Below, one piece after another: positions 1 to 10,541 of a DNA stretch of 64,000 bases; position 1 is the stretch's first letter; every line of letters begins with the position of its first letter. Both the position numbers and the translations under genes were made by a program. Origin of the DNA: Chrysemys picta bellii (Eukaryota; Chordata; Testudines; Emydidae). Below the pieces are notes generated by a model. That model saw nothing but the letters and a program-made list of their open reading frames with translations. It made no database searches and was not told the origin of the DNA. The stretch lies in contig NC_088801.1 of the NCBI RefSeq assembly GCF_011386835.1, positions 23,676,824 through 23,740,823 on the forward strand, written 5' to 3'.

Positions 1-101
1 ATGGCAGAGCCTACGTCCATGGGAAAATAGAGTGGAGGCAGAGACTGGGAGCAGGTGAGAAAAAACGTTAAGAAAGATGTTCTGATGTTTTGTTTTCATG
101 T

Positions 102-133
102 ATTAATTCTCTGCACATCGGCAGAGAATTAAT
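102..133. repeat. Perfect short inverted repeat (hairpin)
   Basis: Two 13-base arms (102-114 and 121-133, ATTAATTCTCTGC and its complement) flank a 6-base loop. Nothing nearby suggests a gene end, so it is recorded as a structural repeat, possibly a chance palindrome or the relic of an old TIR element. Confidence 0.7.
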
Positions 134-447
134 CCCTTTTGTTTAAATCCTTTTTAAGGTTGTGCAATAAGGGATTTTATATTTAAGAACTTCAATTTTG
201 CACTGTTAATTCATGGTTAATTGTATGTTAACATGCCATATTGTAGCAAACATTTATGAGTTATGTAATATGTAGCCACTTAAAAAAAGTATGGCCTGCC
301 AAAGGGTTTTAGTGGATTTTTGTGGCCCTGTGCTGCTTTAAAGTTGCCCATCCTTGTCCCTAATCAATCCTAGGGCAATCAGAGTGAGGCATTGTATTCT
401 GTAGAAGATGAGGATTGATAATGTCACTGCTGGCTCGTGTGTGTATA

Positions 448-622
448 TACACCTCTACCCCAATATAACGCGACCCGATATAATGTGGTAAAGCAGTGCT
501 CCGGGGAGGGGGGGGTACTGCGCACTCTGGCGGATCAAAGCAAGTTCGATATAACGCGGTTTCACCTATAACGCGGTAAGATTTTTTGGCTCCCGAGGAC
601 ATTATATCGGGGTAGGGGTGTA
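448..622. mobile_element. Non-autonomous TIR DNA transposon (MITE), Tc1/mariner or pogo-like
   Basis: The ends are inverted repeats of each other: TACACCTCTACCCCAATATAA at the left and the complement of TACACCCCTACCCCGATATAA at the right. Both sides abut TA dinucleotides, as expected for a Tc1/mariner/pogo-type target duplication. The interior repeats the ATATAACGCG motif in both orientations and is rich in CpG compared with the flanks. No transposase frame is present in about 175 bp, so movement would have depended on a transposase made elsewhere. The superfamily is an inference from the TA target and end sequence. Confidence 0.75.
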
Positions 623-1301
623 TATGAATTTTAGCAGTACAGTGATTCCACTTCTCTGGCCTTCTCCAGTCGCCCATGGAGATAAAGTTTCAATGAGGAT
701 CGATGCCTGATGCACTCACAATTGTGGAAACACATAATTTAAAAAACTAGCTTCAAATGTCAATATTCATTTTAATAGCTAACACTTTCTGAGTTTTTCT
801 CTCTCTCTCTTACAGTCATGAGAAGGCCAGCCCTACCGGAAAGCCCTGCTTTAAAAGAAGGAATTATTCAGACTAAAGGAGTGGTTTTCCTAAGCAACCA
901 GATCAAAGTGAAAACTCTCAGAATAGCTCACTCACAGGTTTCCTTTTGCACATAGGTTCATCAAGAGTGTCAGGCACTTGGTGGGCAGTTCATACTCCTC
1001 TGACAAACTACAATTTGGTGGGAAACTTCACAAGAACCCACGGTATCAGTAAGCCCTGCAAATATCTTGGGATCTCTCTTCTTTTTTAAAAAGACTTTAA
1101 AAATAATTTGGTGGATCTCTAATCTAGTTATCTGCTGTAACTGCAATATACCGTGTATGTCTGACTCCCACAGACAAAGGCCTCTGTTTCCTTTCTGCCA
1201 GTACCTTAGTATCTGCCTTGCCCAGGAGTCTGCTGATGAAGACTTCCTGTTTGTTTTGAGTCACTGTTGGAGTGATAAATATACTTCAGCTTTCTCCTCA
1301 G
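623..1301. other. Unassigned sequence
   Basis: This stretch holds a short CT tract (about 799-812) ending in an acceptor-like TTACAG at about 815. I recognise no repeat or gene. The open frames just after the CT tract close within 20-45 codons and are not convincing. Confidence 0.5.
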
Positions 1302-1441
1302 AGAGGAAAGAAACCAGCTGCCCTGAACTAAAGAGAAAATATGTAGAAATTCCACCAAAGGGCCCTGTTATCATGGAGCCTCTATGGAAGCATAAAACCA
1401 AGAAATATAAGCCACGACAAAGGAAACAATTTACATACTAA
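1302..1441 (+). other. Candidate terminal coding exon (unidentified)
   Basis: A pyrimidine-rich stretch ending in TTTCTCCTCAG (to 1301) is followed by about 46 open codons ending in TAA at 1439-1441. The frame is very basic towards the end (many Lys/Arg, finishing RQRKQFTY) and contains KRKYVEIPPKGPVIMEP. AATAAA-like tetranucleotide repeats lie about 85 bases downstream and could act as a poly(A) signal by chance. I do not recognise the protein. An open frame of this size with an acceptor-like site is easily found by chance in 64 kb, so this is only a candidate. Confidence 0.15.
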
Positions 1442-1521
1442 AACATCCTTCTACATGCATTGACATAAGTTGTTTGCCTTTAATCATTTATTTTCACTCT
1501 ATAACTCTAATTTAAAACGGA

Positions 1522-1564
1522 TTATAAATAAATAAATAAATGCACGGGGGGGGGGGGGAGGGGA
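1522..1564. repeat. (AAAT)n microsatellite followed by a G tract
   Basis: Repeated AAAT units (about 1524-1540) are followed after TGCAC by 13 consecutive G (1546-1558) and more G-rich sequence. Confidence 0.9.
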
Positions 1565-2280
1565 ACGGACACCAACCCCATAAACATACACTACACAGTA
1601 ATGTTTGGCTAGATAAACAAACAATTATACTTGTGGTTTCTTGATCTGACCACAAGCTTTAAATGCCATTTTTTGCATGAACCTATAATGCTTCTGGATA
1701 AACAATTGTGTTTATATTGTCAGGAGTATCCAGTGCAGTGTTGTGTAATTTCTATGTGTGATTACCAGGATATAGAATAAATTCCCAAATAAAAGAAAGG
1801 AAAGGAAGATGAGATTATTAGGTCATTTTTAATAAAAACAGCATCGTTTGGAATCACTTATAGCTTAATTTGTAATTTTAAAAGAATGCAGCAGTGGCTT
1901 TTAAGTTTCTGCAATTATCTTTTCATCTTTTTATCCTTTTTTTTTTTTTAACTAGAGATGGGGCCCAAAAACCTGGATCCAAACCCAAGATTCTGGTTCA
2001 TATCAGAGTTCACAGCGTTAACCTAGTTCTTTAAGAAGTCAGCTCTAGGAACTTCAGTTTTGGATTGTAAACCTCCAAGTTCAGAAGCATTTGAATCCAG
2101 GTGTTTGGGTGCTGCCGGCTATAGGAGTACAAAGTTTGTATCTTCATCAGTGTTTGTGGTCTGGGCCTGTGACACCCTCTGAAAAATGTAGGTGTGTACG
2201 GTGTGGGAATGGGGGTGGTTAGCCAATGTGCTATGACTGATAATGATACCGGGGAGCCCAAAGAACAGCTTTGAGAAATA
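1565..2280. other. Unassigned AT-rich sequence
   Basis: No gene or repeat is recognised apart from a short T tract near 1940-1951. Confidence 0.5.
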
Positions 2281-2395
2281 GTGTGGGCTAGTGGTTATGG
2301 GCACTGGAGTAGGGGTCAGGAGACTTGTGTTCTACTCCTAGCTCTGCTACAGACCTGCTGTTGAACCTTGGGCATGCCATTCACCTCTCCATGCC
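2281..2395 (+). mobile_element. MIR/CORE-like SINE, 5' part
   Basis: The order matches amniote MIR-type SINEs. A tRNA-like head (GGCTAGTGGTTATGGGCACTG) comes first, then a box-B-like TGTTCTACTCC, AGCTCTGCTACAGACCTGCTG, and the signature CCTTGGGCATGCCATTCACC. The 3' part is missing because another element begins at about 2396. Family assignment is from recall of the consensus. Confidence 0.7.
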
Positions 2396-2744
2396 TCTAC
2401 ACTGCAATTAAACCCCTGCAGCTGGCCTATGTCAACTGACTTGGGTTTGCGGGGCTCAGGCTACAGGGCTGTTGAATTGTGAGGAGGGAGGGTCCCAGAG
2501 CCCAGGCTCCAGCCTGACCCCAAGCATCTGCACAACAGTTAAGCAGCCCTGTAGCCTGAACCCCACAAGTTGAGTCAGCTAGGGTGACCAGATATTCCGA
2601 TTTTATAGGGACAGTCCCGATTTTTGGGTCTTTTTCTTGTATAGGCTCCTATTACCCCCCACCCCCGTCCCGATTTTTCACATGTGCTGTCTGGACACCC
2701 TAGTGTCAGCTGACATGCATTTATTTGCAGGATAGATGCACCCT
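2396..2744. mobile_element. Palindromic TIR element (MITE), interrupted by a younger element
   Basis: The left part (2396-2580) begins TCTACACTGCAATTAAAC and runs through GGGCTCAGGC, GGGTCCCAGAGCCCAGGCTCC and a mirror-image return. The right end (2703-2744) closes with TTTGCAGGATAGATGCACC, an eroded complement of the start. The same family recurs at 35369-35958, 54523-54765 and 62625-62775. An unrelated 119-bp TIR element sits inside it at 2582-2700, so this copy is the older of the two. Confidence 0.65.
2582..2700. mobile_element. 119-bp TIR element (MITE) nested in an older element
   Basis: The terminal inverted repeats GGGTGACCAGAT and the complement of GGGTGTCCAGAC are flanked by TA at 2580-2581 and 2701-2702, the target duplication expected of the Tc1/mariner class. 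The interior contains the motif TCCCGATTTTT twice. I recall this short element as common in turtle genomes. There is no coding capacity. Confidence 0.75.
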
Positions 2745-2779
2745 CTGTTTCCCCTCCCACCCTTTTTCTGCCTTGTCTA

Positions 2780-2895
2780 TTTAGATTCTATGCAATTTGC
2801 AGCAGGGACTCTGTGTTTCTACAGTGGCTAGCATAATGGGTCCCTGATCTTGGTCAAGGCCTCCAGGCACTACTGTAATACAAATAATGAATAAT
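2780..2895 (+). repeat. Old SINE/LINE 3'-end relic
   Basis: The text GCAGGGACTCTGTGTTTCTACAGTGGCTAGCATAATGGGTCCCTGATC, followed by CACTACTGTAATACAAATAATGAATAATAA, matches a widespread sauropsid repeat tail ending in (AAT)n. It is decayed and has no coding capacity. Confidence 0.5.
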
Positions 2896-5316
2896 AACAA
2901 ATGAGAAGACATTCCAGGGTCAGTGGGTTTGTCCAGTCAGAATCTGCAAGGTGTACACTCCACATTCCAGGATCCCACAAAGTGTCCCTCTCATGGAAGA
3001 ATCAGAAAGAAACTTTGACCTTCAGATGGTGGTATTTTCTTCTCTCTCCTCTTTTTTATTTTTTATTTTAATTTTTTATTTTAATTTTTAGGCATGTGAC
3101 CCTGGATTATTTGTAAGGGGGGATGGGGTTGTGTGTGCCAATGTCCACATTATTTGGGGTGGATGAAGGGAATAAGTTTCTATTAAAAAAAGGCACACAA
3201 AAATCTCTGCTTTGGCTAAATAATATTTGAATTACCATTACAAGAAAGGAGAACCTTATTTTTCTTACATTTTTGGTATATTTTCCCTTAATTATCACAC
3301 TGGCAAACAATGTACACTCTTTTGTAATGAACTACCCATATACATTCCTATAAGGTAAAAGGGTTATGGCCTCTATATCACTCAGTGAAGTTATGTGGAA
3401 CAAAAATAATCATTTATAAGTGGTTTCAGTTTTACCTTTTTGATGGTTTACCTCTACTAACTCCTAGTAAAATATAATTTCTTCTGTTACAGCTGATGAA
3501 AAAAATCATTATGGCTTTAAAGCATGAGACTATAAAAAGCTGCAACTAGTTTAGATATCAGTTAGAAGTTAATTCTGAGTCACTGCAATTGAAAACATCA
3601 GTTTACAACATTTACTGGGTTGCTATAAAAATGTATTCCCCTGTGTTACGTTAAACATGAGAAATTGCACCTCAGTGTTTCCATTATTTATATATTTATT
3701 CATATCTTGCTGCTTTTGATTCAGCTGTGTAAGTGTATGCAAAACAAATAACTACTGGGGAACAGAATAATTTGTATTTTGAGGGGAATAAATATCCTGA
3801 AGGATATTTTTTGTGGGTGTGGTGGCACCTATAAAGAATCACATGGATTTTGCAGACAAAATATGAGAGAGAAAAAGTAGATGAGATATTTTGGGCCCAG
3901 CAACCTTGACATTGGTCTGTTATGGAAAGGAAATTAATTGTGTGTGTGTTTTTTTTTTTTTTAAATCCTCAAACAAATTCACATCTTGAAACACAGTGTG
4001 AGGCCCCTAGCATATTTTACAAAGGTCCTGAAAAAGATTTACTATCAGTCCCATACAAATAGAAGGACAATGGGTCAGACCCTGGGGACTGTTCATGCTG
4101 CACCCATTACCGCTCTAGGGGTAGGGGAATTGGAGATGGGGTACAAAGGTAGCTATAAGCCCCTTTACATTGCCCTGATCAGTCCCAGGATTGTTAGGTT
4201 CTGGTCTGGTCTCCACTGCAAGACAGAACAGACAGACCTGCACTGTCCTACACCTGGGTGCCTATGGCCTCCAAGGACAGTTTCAGCAGCTAAGGTTTGG
4301 CTCGAAGTTATGGCCCCCTGTGCTGGGAGTTAAAAGGAATGGCATAGAAAGTGGCCAATGAAAGATATTTATTTTTTTAAAAGGCTATTGATTGTCCATC
4401 AATCTTTCTATTGAAGACTGGAGTCATGGCAACAAAATAACATATTTTATTTAAGAAACATACCCAGCAAGGTCATAAATGTGACTTTTGTGACCAGCCA
4501 TTTCTGGGACAGAAATTTCTCCCCCTTTGTAAATTCTATTTTATTTCTCCCCCTCTGTAAATTTATGGAGTGCCCTGCATTTGACTTGTCTTCTGCTGTT
4601 CTTCATGTCCTCTACACAAAAGATTCTCATGTAATGAAAACCATGTTGCTAGTTCCTTTAGTGCGATCCAGAGTTGCTCCTGAGTCACCTAGAACTGTAG
4701 CTTCTGCTGATATGAAGACTTCCTGCCTCACGGATAACATGATGTGAGGCCCTACTTGCTCCAGAGCCTGATTGGCGTGGATCTCCCGGTACACAGAAAG
4801 GTGACATGAGACTGCTTTCCTTGGGGATGAGTGACACAAATCCCCTCCTTTCCTCTTTTTTTCCGCCTGCATTTATTAACTGTAGAATCCAGAACAACAA
4901 TGGGCAAATATTGAAAAGTGGGAATGAATGTTTGAATCATCACAAACTCATGGGGCTGTTTGAGACCGGTTAGATTTATTTTCTACGAGTGTTCATGTGG
5001 TGGTTTGTTGGTTTGCAAGGATATTGGTGGAAAGTCTCCCAAATATTCATGCCAGAAATGTTTGCAGAGCCACCTTGAAAATGACTAAAGCAGCCCTTAA
5101 GTGGTGCAAAGAGAGTACAGCAGAGCAGTGAATCTGCCCCAGGGAGCCTCTGAAAAGTCCAGGATGCAGGCTCCTGAAGCTGGCTCTGAGTGACACAAAG
5201 CACTTCCACTCCCAGGGCCTGAGTGTGCTGCTTCAGCACTCTGTGTCTGCCTATCAAAGTTAAATCTTGCACGTGTGTGGTAATTATCCATTGCAATTTT
5301 CTATCTCCCTATCTTG
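2896..5316. other. Unassigned sequence with simple repeats
   Basis: The recognisable items are a T/A-rich simple repeat (about 3051-3090, TTTTATTTTAA-like units) and a (TG)n tract running into 14 T (about 3940-3962). A moderately GC-rich stretch at 4010-4330 contains an open frame, but it resembles no family I know. No gene is supported. Confidence 0.5.
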
Positions 5317-5560
5317 GGTATTTATATGGCCTTTTTTACTGTAGTATCTGAATGCCTCACAATCTTTAATGTATTTATCCTCACAGCACTCCTGCAAGGT
5401 AGGGAAGTGCTATTATCCCCACATTTTACAGATGGGGAAGGGAGGTGCAGAGAGGATAAGTGATTTGCCCAAGGTCACACAGGAAATCTGTGACAGAACA
5501 GGGACTGCTTTCAGATCCCATGCCTTAATAATCCTTCCTCTCCTATTAGTCTGCCATACT
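5317..5560 (-). mobile_element. MIR/CORE-like SINE relic
   Basis: Read on the minus strand this is the 3' part of a MIR-type SINE. On the plus strand it shows GTAGTATCTGAATGCCTCAC, CTCCTGCAAGGTAGGGAAG, ATTATCCCCACATTTTACAG and GCCCAAGGTCACACAGGAA in the expected order. A second copy of the same subfamily lies at 58068-58277, with matching blocks in the same order and orientation. Confidence 0.7.
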
Positions 5561-7423
5561 GGCCCAATCCTTCCCACATTCAGGATGAGTCCTTAAATTA
5601 TTCTTATTTTGAAGGCACTGTACAGCCAAAGACAGTAATAGTACACACACACAGAGAGAAACATAAATAGTTGATCTAATATATTAAAAGTAAAAATAAT
5701 ACTAAAAATTAAGAAGCCTTCTATCTCTTATGATCACAGTGTTTGCCTTAGTGAGTGGGAGTCATTTTCATCGGGACTAGTCATATGTTTTTGTTTTTCT
5801 TTTCTTTCTTTGGTGGAGAAGTTTTCTAAGGTATTTTTCAAACTTTCCAGTTTAGTAGAGTGTTGGCTCAGATTGAAAAAGAGAACTGGGCACTAGGTCA
5901 CAGGCAGAATTAGTGGAGGGGGCAGGTTGCTGACACAGCTACAATCAGACAAAAACATTTCAAACTTCTGGCTTTGTACTTCTCAAATGCCTCTCTTAGA
6001 AAATCGCTTAAGTTGTTATTAACATCCACCACCCACCTTCCCTTTCTGGTCCTGACATTGTGTAATAATAGATAATGTTGACATATGTTCCCTGCTGGTC
6101 AGAAATACTATACTTCTGTGAAAGGTAAAATTTTCAAGCAATGACAAAATGTATTTTGCTTGGATAGAACATTAGTTATTGGCTTAATCTCACAATGTGG
6201 GATATGGGGTAAAAGTTTGAATGTTTTAGTTGTGGGAGAGAGTTTGTTGGGACAGTGAAAGCATCAGTATGGGGTGTATTTAGTTTTTGCCATTTCTAGA
6301 GGTACTGGCTTTGTATCAAACTCTTGTGTCCTTAGGAATTTAAAAGAAACATTCCCAGTATGTATGAGGAACAGCTGTCTATGTACTCAGTGCAACTTTT
6401 CAAAATGACTATTTGAACATTTTCTCTAGCAGGGATTACAGAACAAAGTTACATATGTGTCCATTCCCCACCCTCCACCTACCCACTGGATTCTTTTTTA
6501 CAGATCAGTTTTTAAAGCCTTAGTAACTGTAAAAAGCTCTAAATTTGTATATCTATTTCCCATTAGGCAAAGCTGTCTGAAAATAGAAAAAGAGGAAGAG
6601 ACTGCAAAATCTACCAAACAAATATGAAGAAACTGTTTTTGAAAGTAATTTAGGGTGAGATTCAATAGAAGTGTGTCTAGTTTGCACGCTACTGTGTCTG
6701 CACAAGATTGTGCATGCCTAGAGAAACAGAGTATTATTTTAAGTTATGTACAGGTTTCCCTGCTGGGGAGCTGGAAAGAATGGTTTATTTAATCTGATCT
6801 TTTGCATTTTATGATAGTCTGAGCTGGTGTTAAAAATCCAGAAATTAACATGTTGGTTTTGTAACTTTCGGAACTAAACATCTCTTCTCTGATTTTGTTC
6901 TGAATGTATTGTCTTTCATCACCTTAAAGCTGGGGTGGGGTTAGCAGCTACAGAGCCAGGCATTAGGCTCTGGTTCCATTTCTATTGCAGGGTGTAGGCC
7001 AGCAATGCTAATACAGTTTTAGAGGCAAATCCCCAATTCGGCATCCAGCCCATTTAGCTGGACTGGGTAGTGAGGAAATGCACTAGGGTGACAAAAAGCT
7101 TTAACCCCCCCCTACCTTCCCCGCCCCACACACACATAGGCAAGAATTAAGAGAAAGGCAGGAGGGTCCTCAGGCCCACCTGGGCTCTGCCTGCTGCAGG
7201 CTGTCTTACAGATATCCACCACGGAGTTGAGCTTCCACCATGTAAGAGTGAGTATCTTCTGTCTTACTTCCAAATCCTTCCCCCTCCCCATACAGTGAAA
7301 TCACATCTGCCAGGGGCCACCTGCAGTTCTTGAGGTGGGGACAACATTTACCCCTTGGTCCTTCCACATACGTACATTCCCACTGATGATCTGGCTAATA
7401 AATTCTCTTTCTCCTTCCCTCAG
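5561..7423. other. Unassigned sequence
   Basis: A short (CA)n/(GA)n patch (about 5641-5658) is present. No repeat or gene is otherwise recognised. Confidence 0.5.
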
Positions 7424-7597
7424 GAGATAAAGAGCACACTTAGAAAACATGGGCATGACACACATACAGCAGTAAACTCATATCCACCTGAATGGGCTTT
7501 GAGCAGGAGTTTGGCATTCTCAACCTGGGATTCATGTTGGCCTGAGATTGGTGGCATGTTACCGTACACTTCTGACAAGGTTAGCAGGATGTTCCAG
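7424..7597 (+). other. Candidate internal exon (unidentified)
   Basis: An acceptor-like tract TTCTCTTTCTCCTTCCCTCAG ends at 7423 and a donor-like CAG|GTATGT begins at 7598. The 174 bases between them are open in one frame, exactly 58 codons in phase 0-0. The translated text is not low-complexity but matches no family I recognise. In a window this size such a combination can arise by chance, and the region shows no other gene evidence. Confidence 0.18.
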
Positions 7598-8652
7598 GTA
7601 TGTTTATGCTACACAGCATTGCCATGATCCTTGCCTGAGGGGAAAGACATACATGAAATAAGGAGCCCTGAAAAGAAGAGGACGTAGGAGCTGTGAGGCT
7701 CAGGAGGACATGAGCATGCTGGACCAGGAAGATGATGAGGGAGCAAGGACACCAGCTAGCATTTCCTGAGCCCCCTGATTCTCAGAGACAGTCTGATAGT
7801 CAAGGTGAGTAGGGGTAGATTGATTATTGTGCATATGTATTTGATTAATGGGAGGGTAGTCTAAGCAAATATAGTCTGTGTGATAAAGACATATGGGTGA
7901 ATCATAGGTTCTTTAACTACAGTTAGTGCAGAGCAGTTAGGTGGCTCCCCCTCTACTGCAGATGGATAGACATCCTGCCATTCTGGGTTGGTGGTGCACA
8001 GGGGGCTCTGGCTATGCAAAGGGTGGAATCATTTGCGGGATGACTGCAGTATTTCAGGGTTGAGCATGGGTTTCTGCCTTACTCCTTTGAAGAGGTAATG
8101 AACTGCAGTTGCTGAGGGAAGGGCGTGCCTCAATCAGTCTGCATACCGGGGACTATTAGCACAGCCTTGGGGGTGAGTAATGTAGAACAGAGGGTGTTGC
8201 TGTGTCTGGCTTAGCAACTGCCTGGCAGTGTCCAGAAAGGATGCTGTAGAATCTGCAAGCATGCTTTCAGCCCCTGTCTTGGACAAAACACACTGATGTC
8301 TGTTCTCACAATGTGAGGGGAGACTGGTAACTCCTATTAATGCTAATGGGACTTGTATGCCAAATATCCCATAGATCAAAAAGAGAATAGACTGCATGAA
8401 GGTAACAAATGGATGTGCCAGCAACTCCTTGTGTGATGGGGCTTTAAGGACTGCATTTGTCATCATAGTTCCTTTTATAAAACTGAATATGTGCAGGTTT
8501 TTGTCTTTTGGAGGGAGCTCGCTTTCTTAAAGCCTAAGGGACAACTTGCCCAACAGCTCCCCCAGTAGCTCCCCATTCATTTCAGCTTCCAGATCAGAAT
8601 CACCCTATTTGTTTTCCAACTCTTTCTGTGCTTATTCTAGGCTATGTGGCTC
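7598..8652. other. Unassigned sequence
   Basis: Nothing is recognised. A 110-codon open frame on the minus strand (8134-8466) has no family signature and is treated as chance. Confidence 0.5.
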
Positions 8653-8725
8653 GGCTCCATTCTCAGTTACACCCACTGATGTCAGTGGAGTTGCACTGGT
8701 GTAACCAAGAGAAGAATTTGGCTTC
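8653..8725. repeat. Small palindromic TIR relic
   Basis: The ends are imperfectly complementary: GGCTCCATTCTCAGTTACACC at the left and GGTGTAACCAAGAGAAGAAT at the right. The centre is CACTGATGTCAGTGGAG. Similar relics with a central CATTGACTTCAATGG-type core recur through the window. Confidence 0.5.
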
Positions 8726-8937
8726 TCATCTTTTTACTCCTTTCCTCATTTTGTCCATTTAACACCAGCCATTTCCGTCTCTTCTCAAAATTCTGCCTTT
8801 GTTGGTGTGAGAGTCTTCCACTCTGTAACTCCTGCCTCATGGTACAGCCTTACTGCTTCATATTAAATCTCAGCTGATAACTGATCTGTTCTCCCGTGCC
8901 TCTGCCTCTTCTTCCCTCCCTCCCTCTGCTCTCTGTA

Positions 8938-8998
8938 CAATGTTTTGTGATCCAGTTTGTATGAAAACACTGGATAATAAAAAGTCCTATAGTATTAA
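8938..8998 (+). repeat. SINE 3'-end relic
   Basis: The stretch GTACAATGTTTTGTGATCC, followed by AAACACTGGATAATAAAAAG, resembles the decayed 3' tail of MIR-type SINEs (GTAAAGCGCTTTGTGATCC and a TATTATTA end). Confidence 0.4.
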
Positions 8999-9504
8999 TT
9001 TTAATTCTTTTTGGTGCATCAAATCCAATAATGTATGTTACTTCATCCTCTAATCTTCCCTTATCTATGATAATGCATAAGTTTTATTTTCATTAATTGG
9101 GGGGGGGAAAGTACTTCTTTAGTGGTTACTTCCTGGAGCTAAACTATTATCTTCCTTAAATACAGCTGTTTATATTATGCATAACATATTTCCTGTCATA
9201 AGAATATATTATAACTCTTTGAAATACTTTGTGCTCTCAATTAGCATAAGTTTCGGTTTAGCTTTTATTAAAAAAATATAGTGAAAAAGGCCCAGGGAAC
9301 AGCACTTTCTATTGCCCCTTAGTAGAACTGGCTCTGAAGTGACCTCTGGCTTCTTGGGATGGAGCCAGCAGTGCTGCAGAGCTGGTACTTTCAGCTTTAG
9401 GAGAAGAAAGCAAGTGTTAAGGGTAATGGGTGGAGGCAATAGGATTTCACACATCTGTGTCATTACAGATTTAGGGTCTAATTATTTGCATTACAGTAGA
9501 GCCT

Positions 9505-9652
9505 CATCTGAGATCACAGCCCCGTTGTGACAGTCCCTGCCCCAAAGAGCTTACACTCTAAATAGACGAGAGAAAAGGTGGGAGGAGAAACAGAGACACA
9601 AGGAGGTGAAGTGACTTGCCCAAAGTCACACAGCAAGTCAGAGCCCAGATCT
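9505..9652 (-). mobile_element. MIR-like SINE relic, first part (interrupted)
   Basis: The plus-strand text ACAGTCCCTGCCCCAAAGAGC, TTACACTCTAAATAGACGAG, GAAACAGAGACACA and GTGACTTGCCCAAAGTCACA is the complement of a common sauropsid SINE. The element breaks off at 9652 after AGAGCCCAGATCT and resumes at 9777 beyond a 124-bp insertion. Confidence 0.65.
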
Positions 9653-9776
9653 ATGATTTGGCACATTTGCAATTTATACTTAACTCTTAAATGCATGTCT
9701 TTACAAAACAGGGTGCCATTCGGAGGTGATATCTAAGGTGGCGTGAATTGCACATTGTGAATGGGTATACAGAAAT
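9653..9776. mobile_element. Unclassified short element, copy A (inserted in a SINE)
   Basis: A 124-bp segment interrupts a SINE. It is bracketed by AGAGCCCAGATCT (9640-9652) and AGAGCCCAGGTCT (9777-9789), 13 bases with one mismatch, which reads as a target-site duplication. Bases 9669-9770 align without gaps to 10542-10643 at 84 of 102 positions, including an identical 24-base core starting TCTTTACAAAACAGGGTGCC. I see no terminal inverted repeats, no A-rich tail and no pol III boxes. The family is unknown to me. Confidence 0.55.
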
Positions 9777-9840
9777 AGAGCCCAGGTCTGCTGTGTCGTC
9801 TGTCTAGTGTCCTATTCACTCGACCACACTGCCTTTTTAC
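9777..9840 (-). mobile_element. MIR-like SINE relic, second part (tRNA-like head)
   Basis: This continues the SINE interrupted at 9652. AGAGCCCAGGTCTGCTG is followed by TCCTATTCACTCGACCACACTGCC, the complement of the tRNA-like head with its box A region. Confidence 0.6.
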
Positions 9841-10216
9841 CAGTCCTGAAGTAATCCTTACTCATATAAGTAGTGCTAATGAAGTCAATGGGACCAGTTT
9901 CTGGAATAAGAATTACTGAATGTGTAAGGTTTTGCAGTGTGAAGCCCTTAGAGGTGTCTTGCTGTCATTTCAGTGACTGCTACTTTTTCTCTAAGGAAGG
10001 GGACATGGAATGAATAATGAGGTAACTGAAAGGCACAACATGGCTCCTTGGGACCACTGAGGGAAGACCTACATTTGGTTATAAGAATTCCTCTTCCACG
10101 CACCTCAACTCTCCTGATAACTAATTTAACACATATATCATGGTAACATCCAGCAACCACAATCTGGATCAGGGCCCACTGAGCTAAGCTCTTTACTAAC
10201 ACATGTGAAGAAACAG

Positions 10217-10285
10217 TGTGAAATCCTGGCCCAGTAAAGACAATGGCAAAAACCCTCTTGACTTCAATGGGGTCAGGATTTCACC
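10217..10285. repeat. Palindromic relic with GTGAAATCCTGG ends
   Basis: The ends GTGAAATCCTGGCCC and GGGTCAGGATTTCAC are near-complementary across 69 bp, with CTTGACTTCAATGG in the middle. A second copy lies at 14141-14210. It is probably the relic of a very short TIR element. Confidence 0.55.
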
Positions 10286-10381
10286 CATGTCCCTATCTTG
10301 AGTTTACAAACTAAGAAGACAAGTGACATATGAAAGGTGCAGAGAAGAGGGATGCAGTCAAATATATACATTTGCTGTACA

Positions 10382-10432
10382 TGGACTATATAAGAGTTGG
10401 GTATTAATATTGTTTATTATTACTATTTTTGA
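10382..10432 (+). repeat. SINE 3'-tail relic
   Basis: GGACTATATAAGAGTTGGGTATTAATATTGTTTATTATTAC matches the ATATAAGAGCTAGGTATTATTATT tail of sauropsid MIR-type SINEs. It abuts a CR1 3' end. Confidence 0.5.
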
Positions 10433-10439
10433 GAAGTAC

Positions 10440-10523
10440 TGGTCCTGCTTCAGTGCAGGGGGCTGGATTAGATGACCTCTTGAGGTCCTGTCCAGGCCTA
10501 CGTTTCTATGATTCTATTATTCT
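10440..10523 (+). mobile_element. CR1 LINE 3'-end fragment
   Basis: GGGGGCTGGATTAGATGACC, then TCTTGAGGTCCTGTCCAGG, then TTCTATGATTCTATTATTCTA is the conserved CR1 3' terminus with its ATTCTATG-type tail, in plus orientation. Only the last ~85 bp survive, the usual result of 5' truncation during target-primed insertion. Confidence 0.85.
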
Positions 10524-10541
10524 ACACAATTTACAATTCTG

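Noticed and set aside
102..133. Hairpin resembling a bacterial terminator
   Set aside because: The window is vertebrate DNA. No gene ends here and no T run follows the stem.
360..677. 105-codon open frame on the minus strand
   Set aside because: It spans the TIR element at 448-622 and its codons are made of element sequence.
799..955. Exon after the CT tract and TTACAG at about 815
   Set aside because: The frames that follow close after 20-45 codons, no clear donor is present, and the peptide matches nothing I know.
5369..5596. 75-codon open frame
   Set aside because: It lies inside a MIR-like SINE relic.
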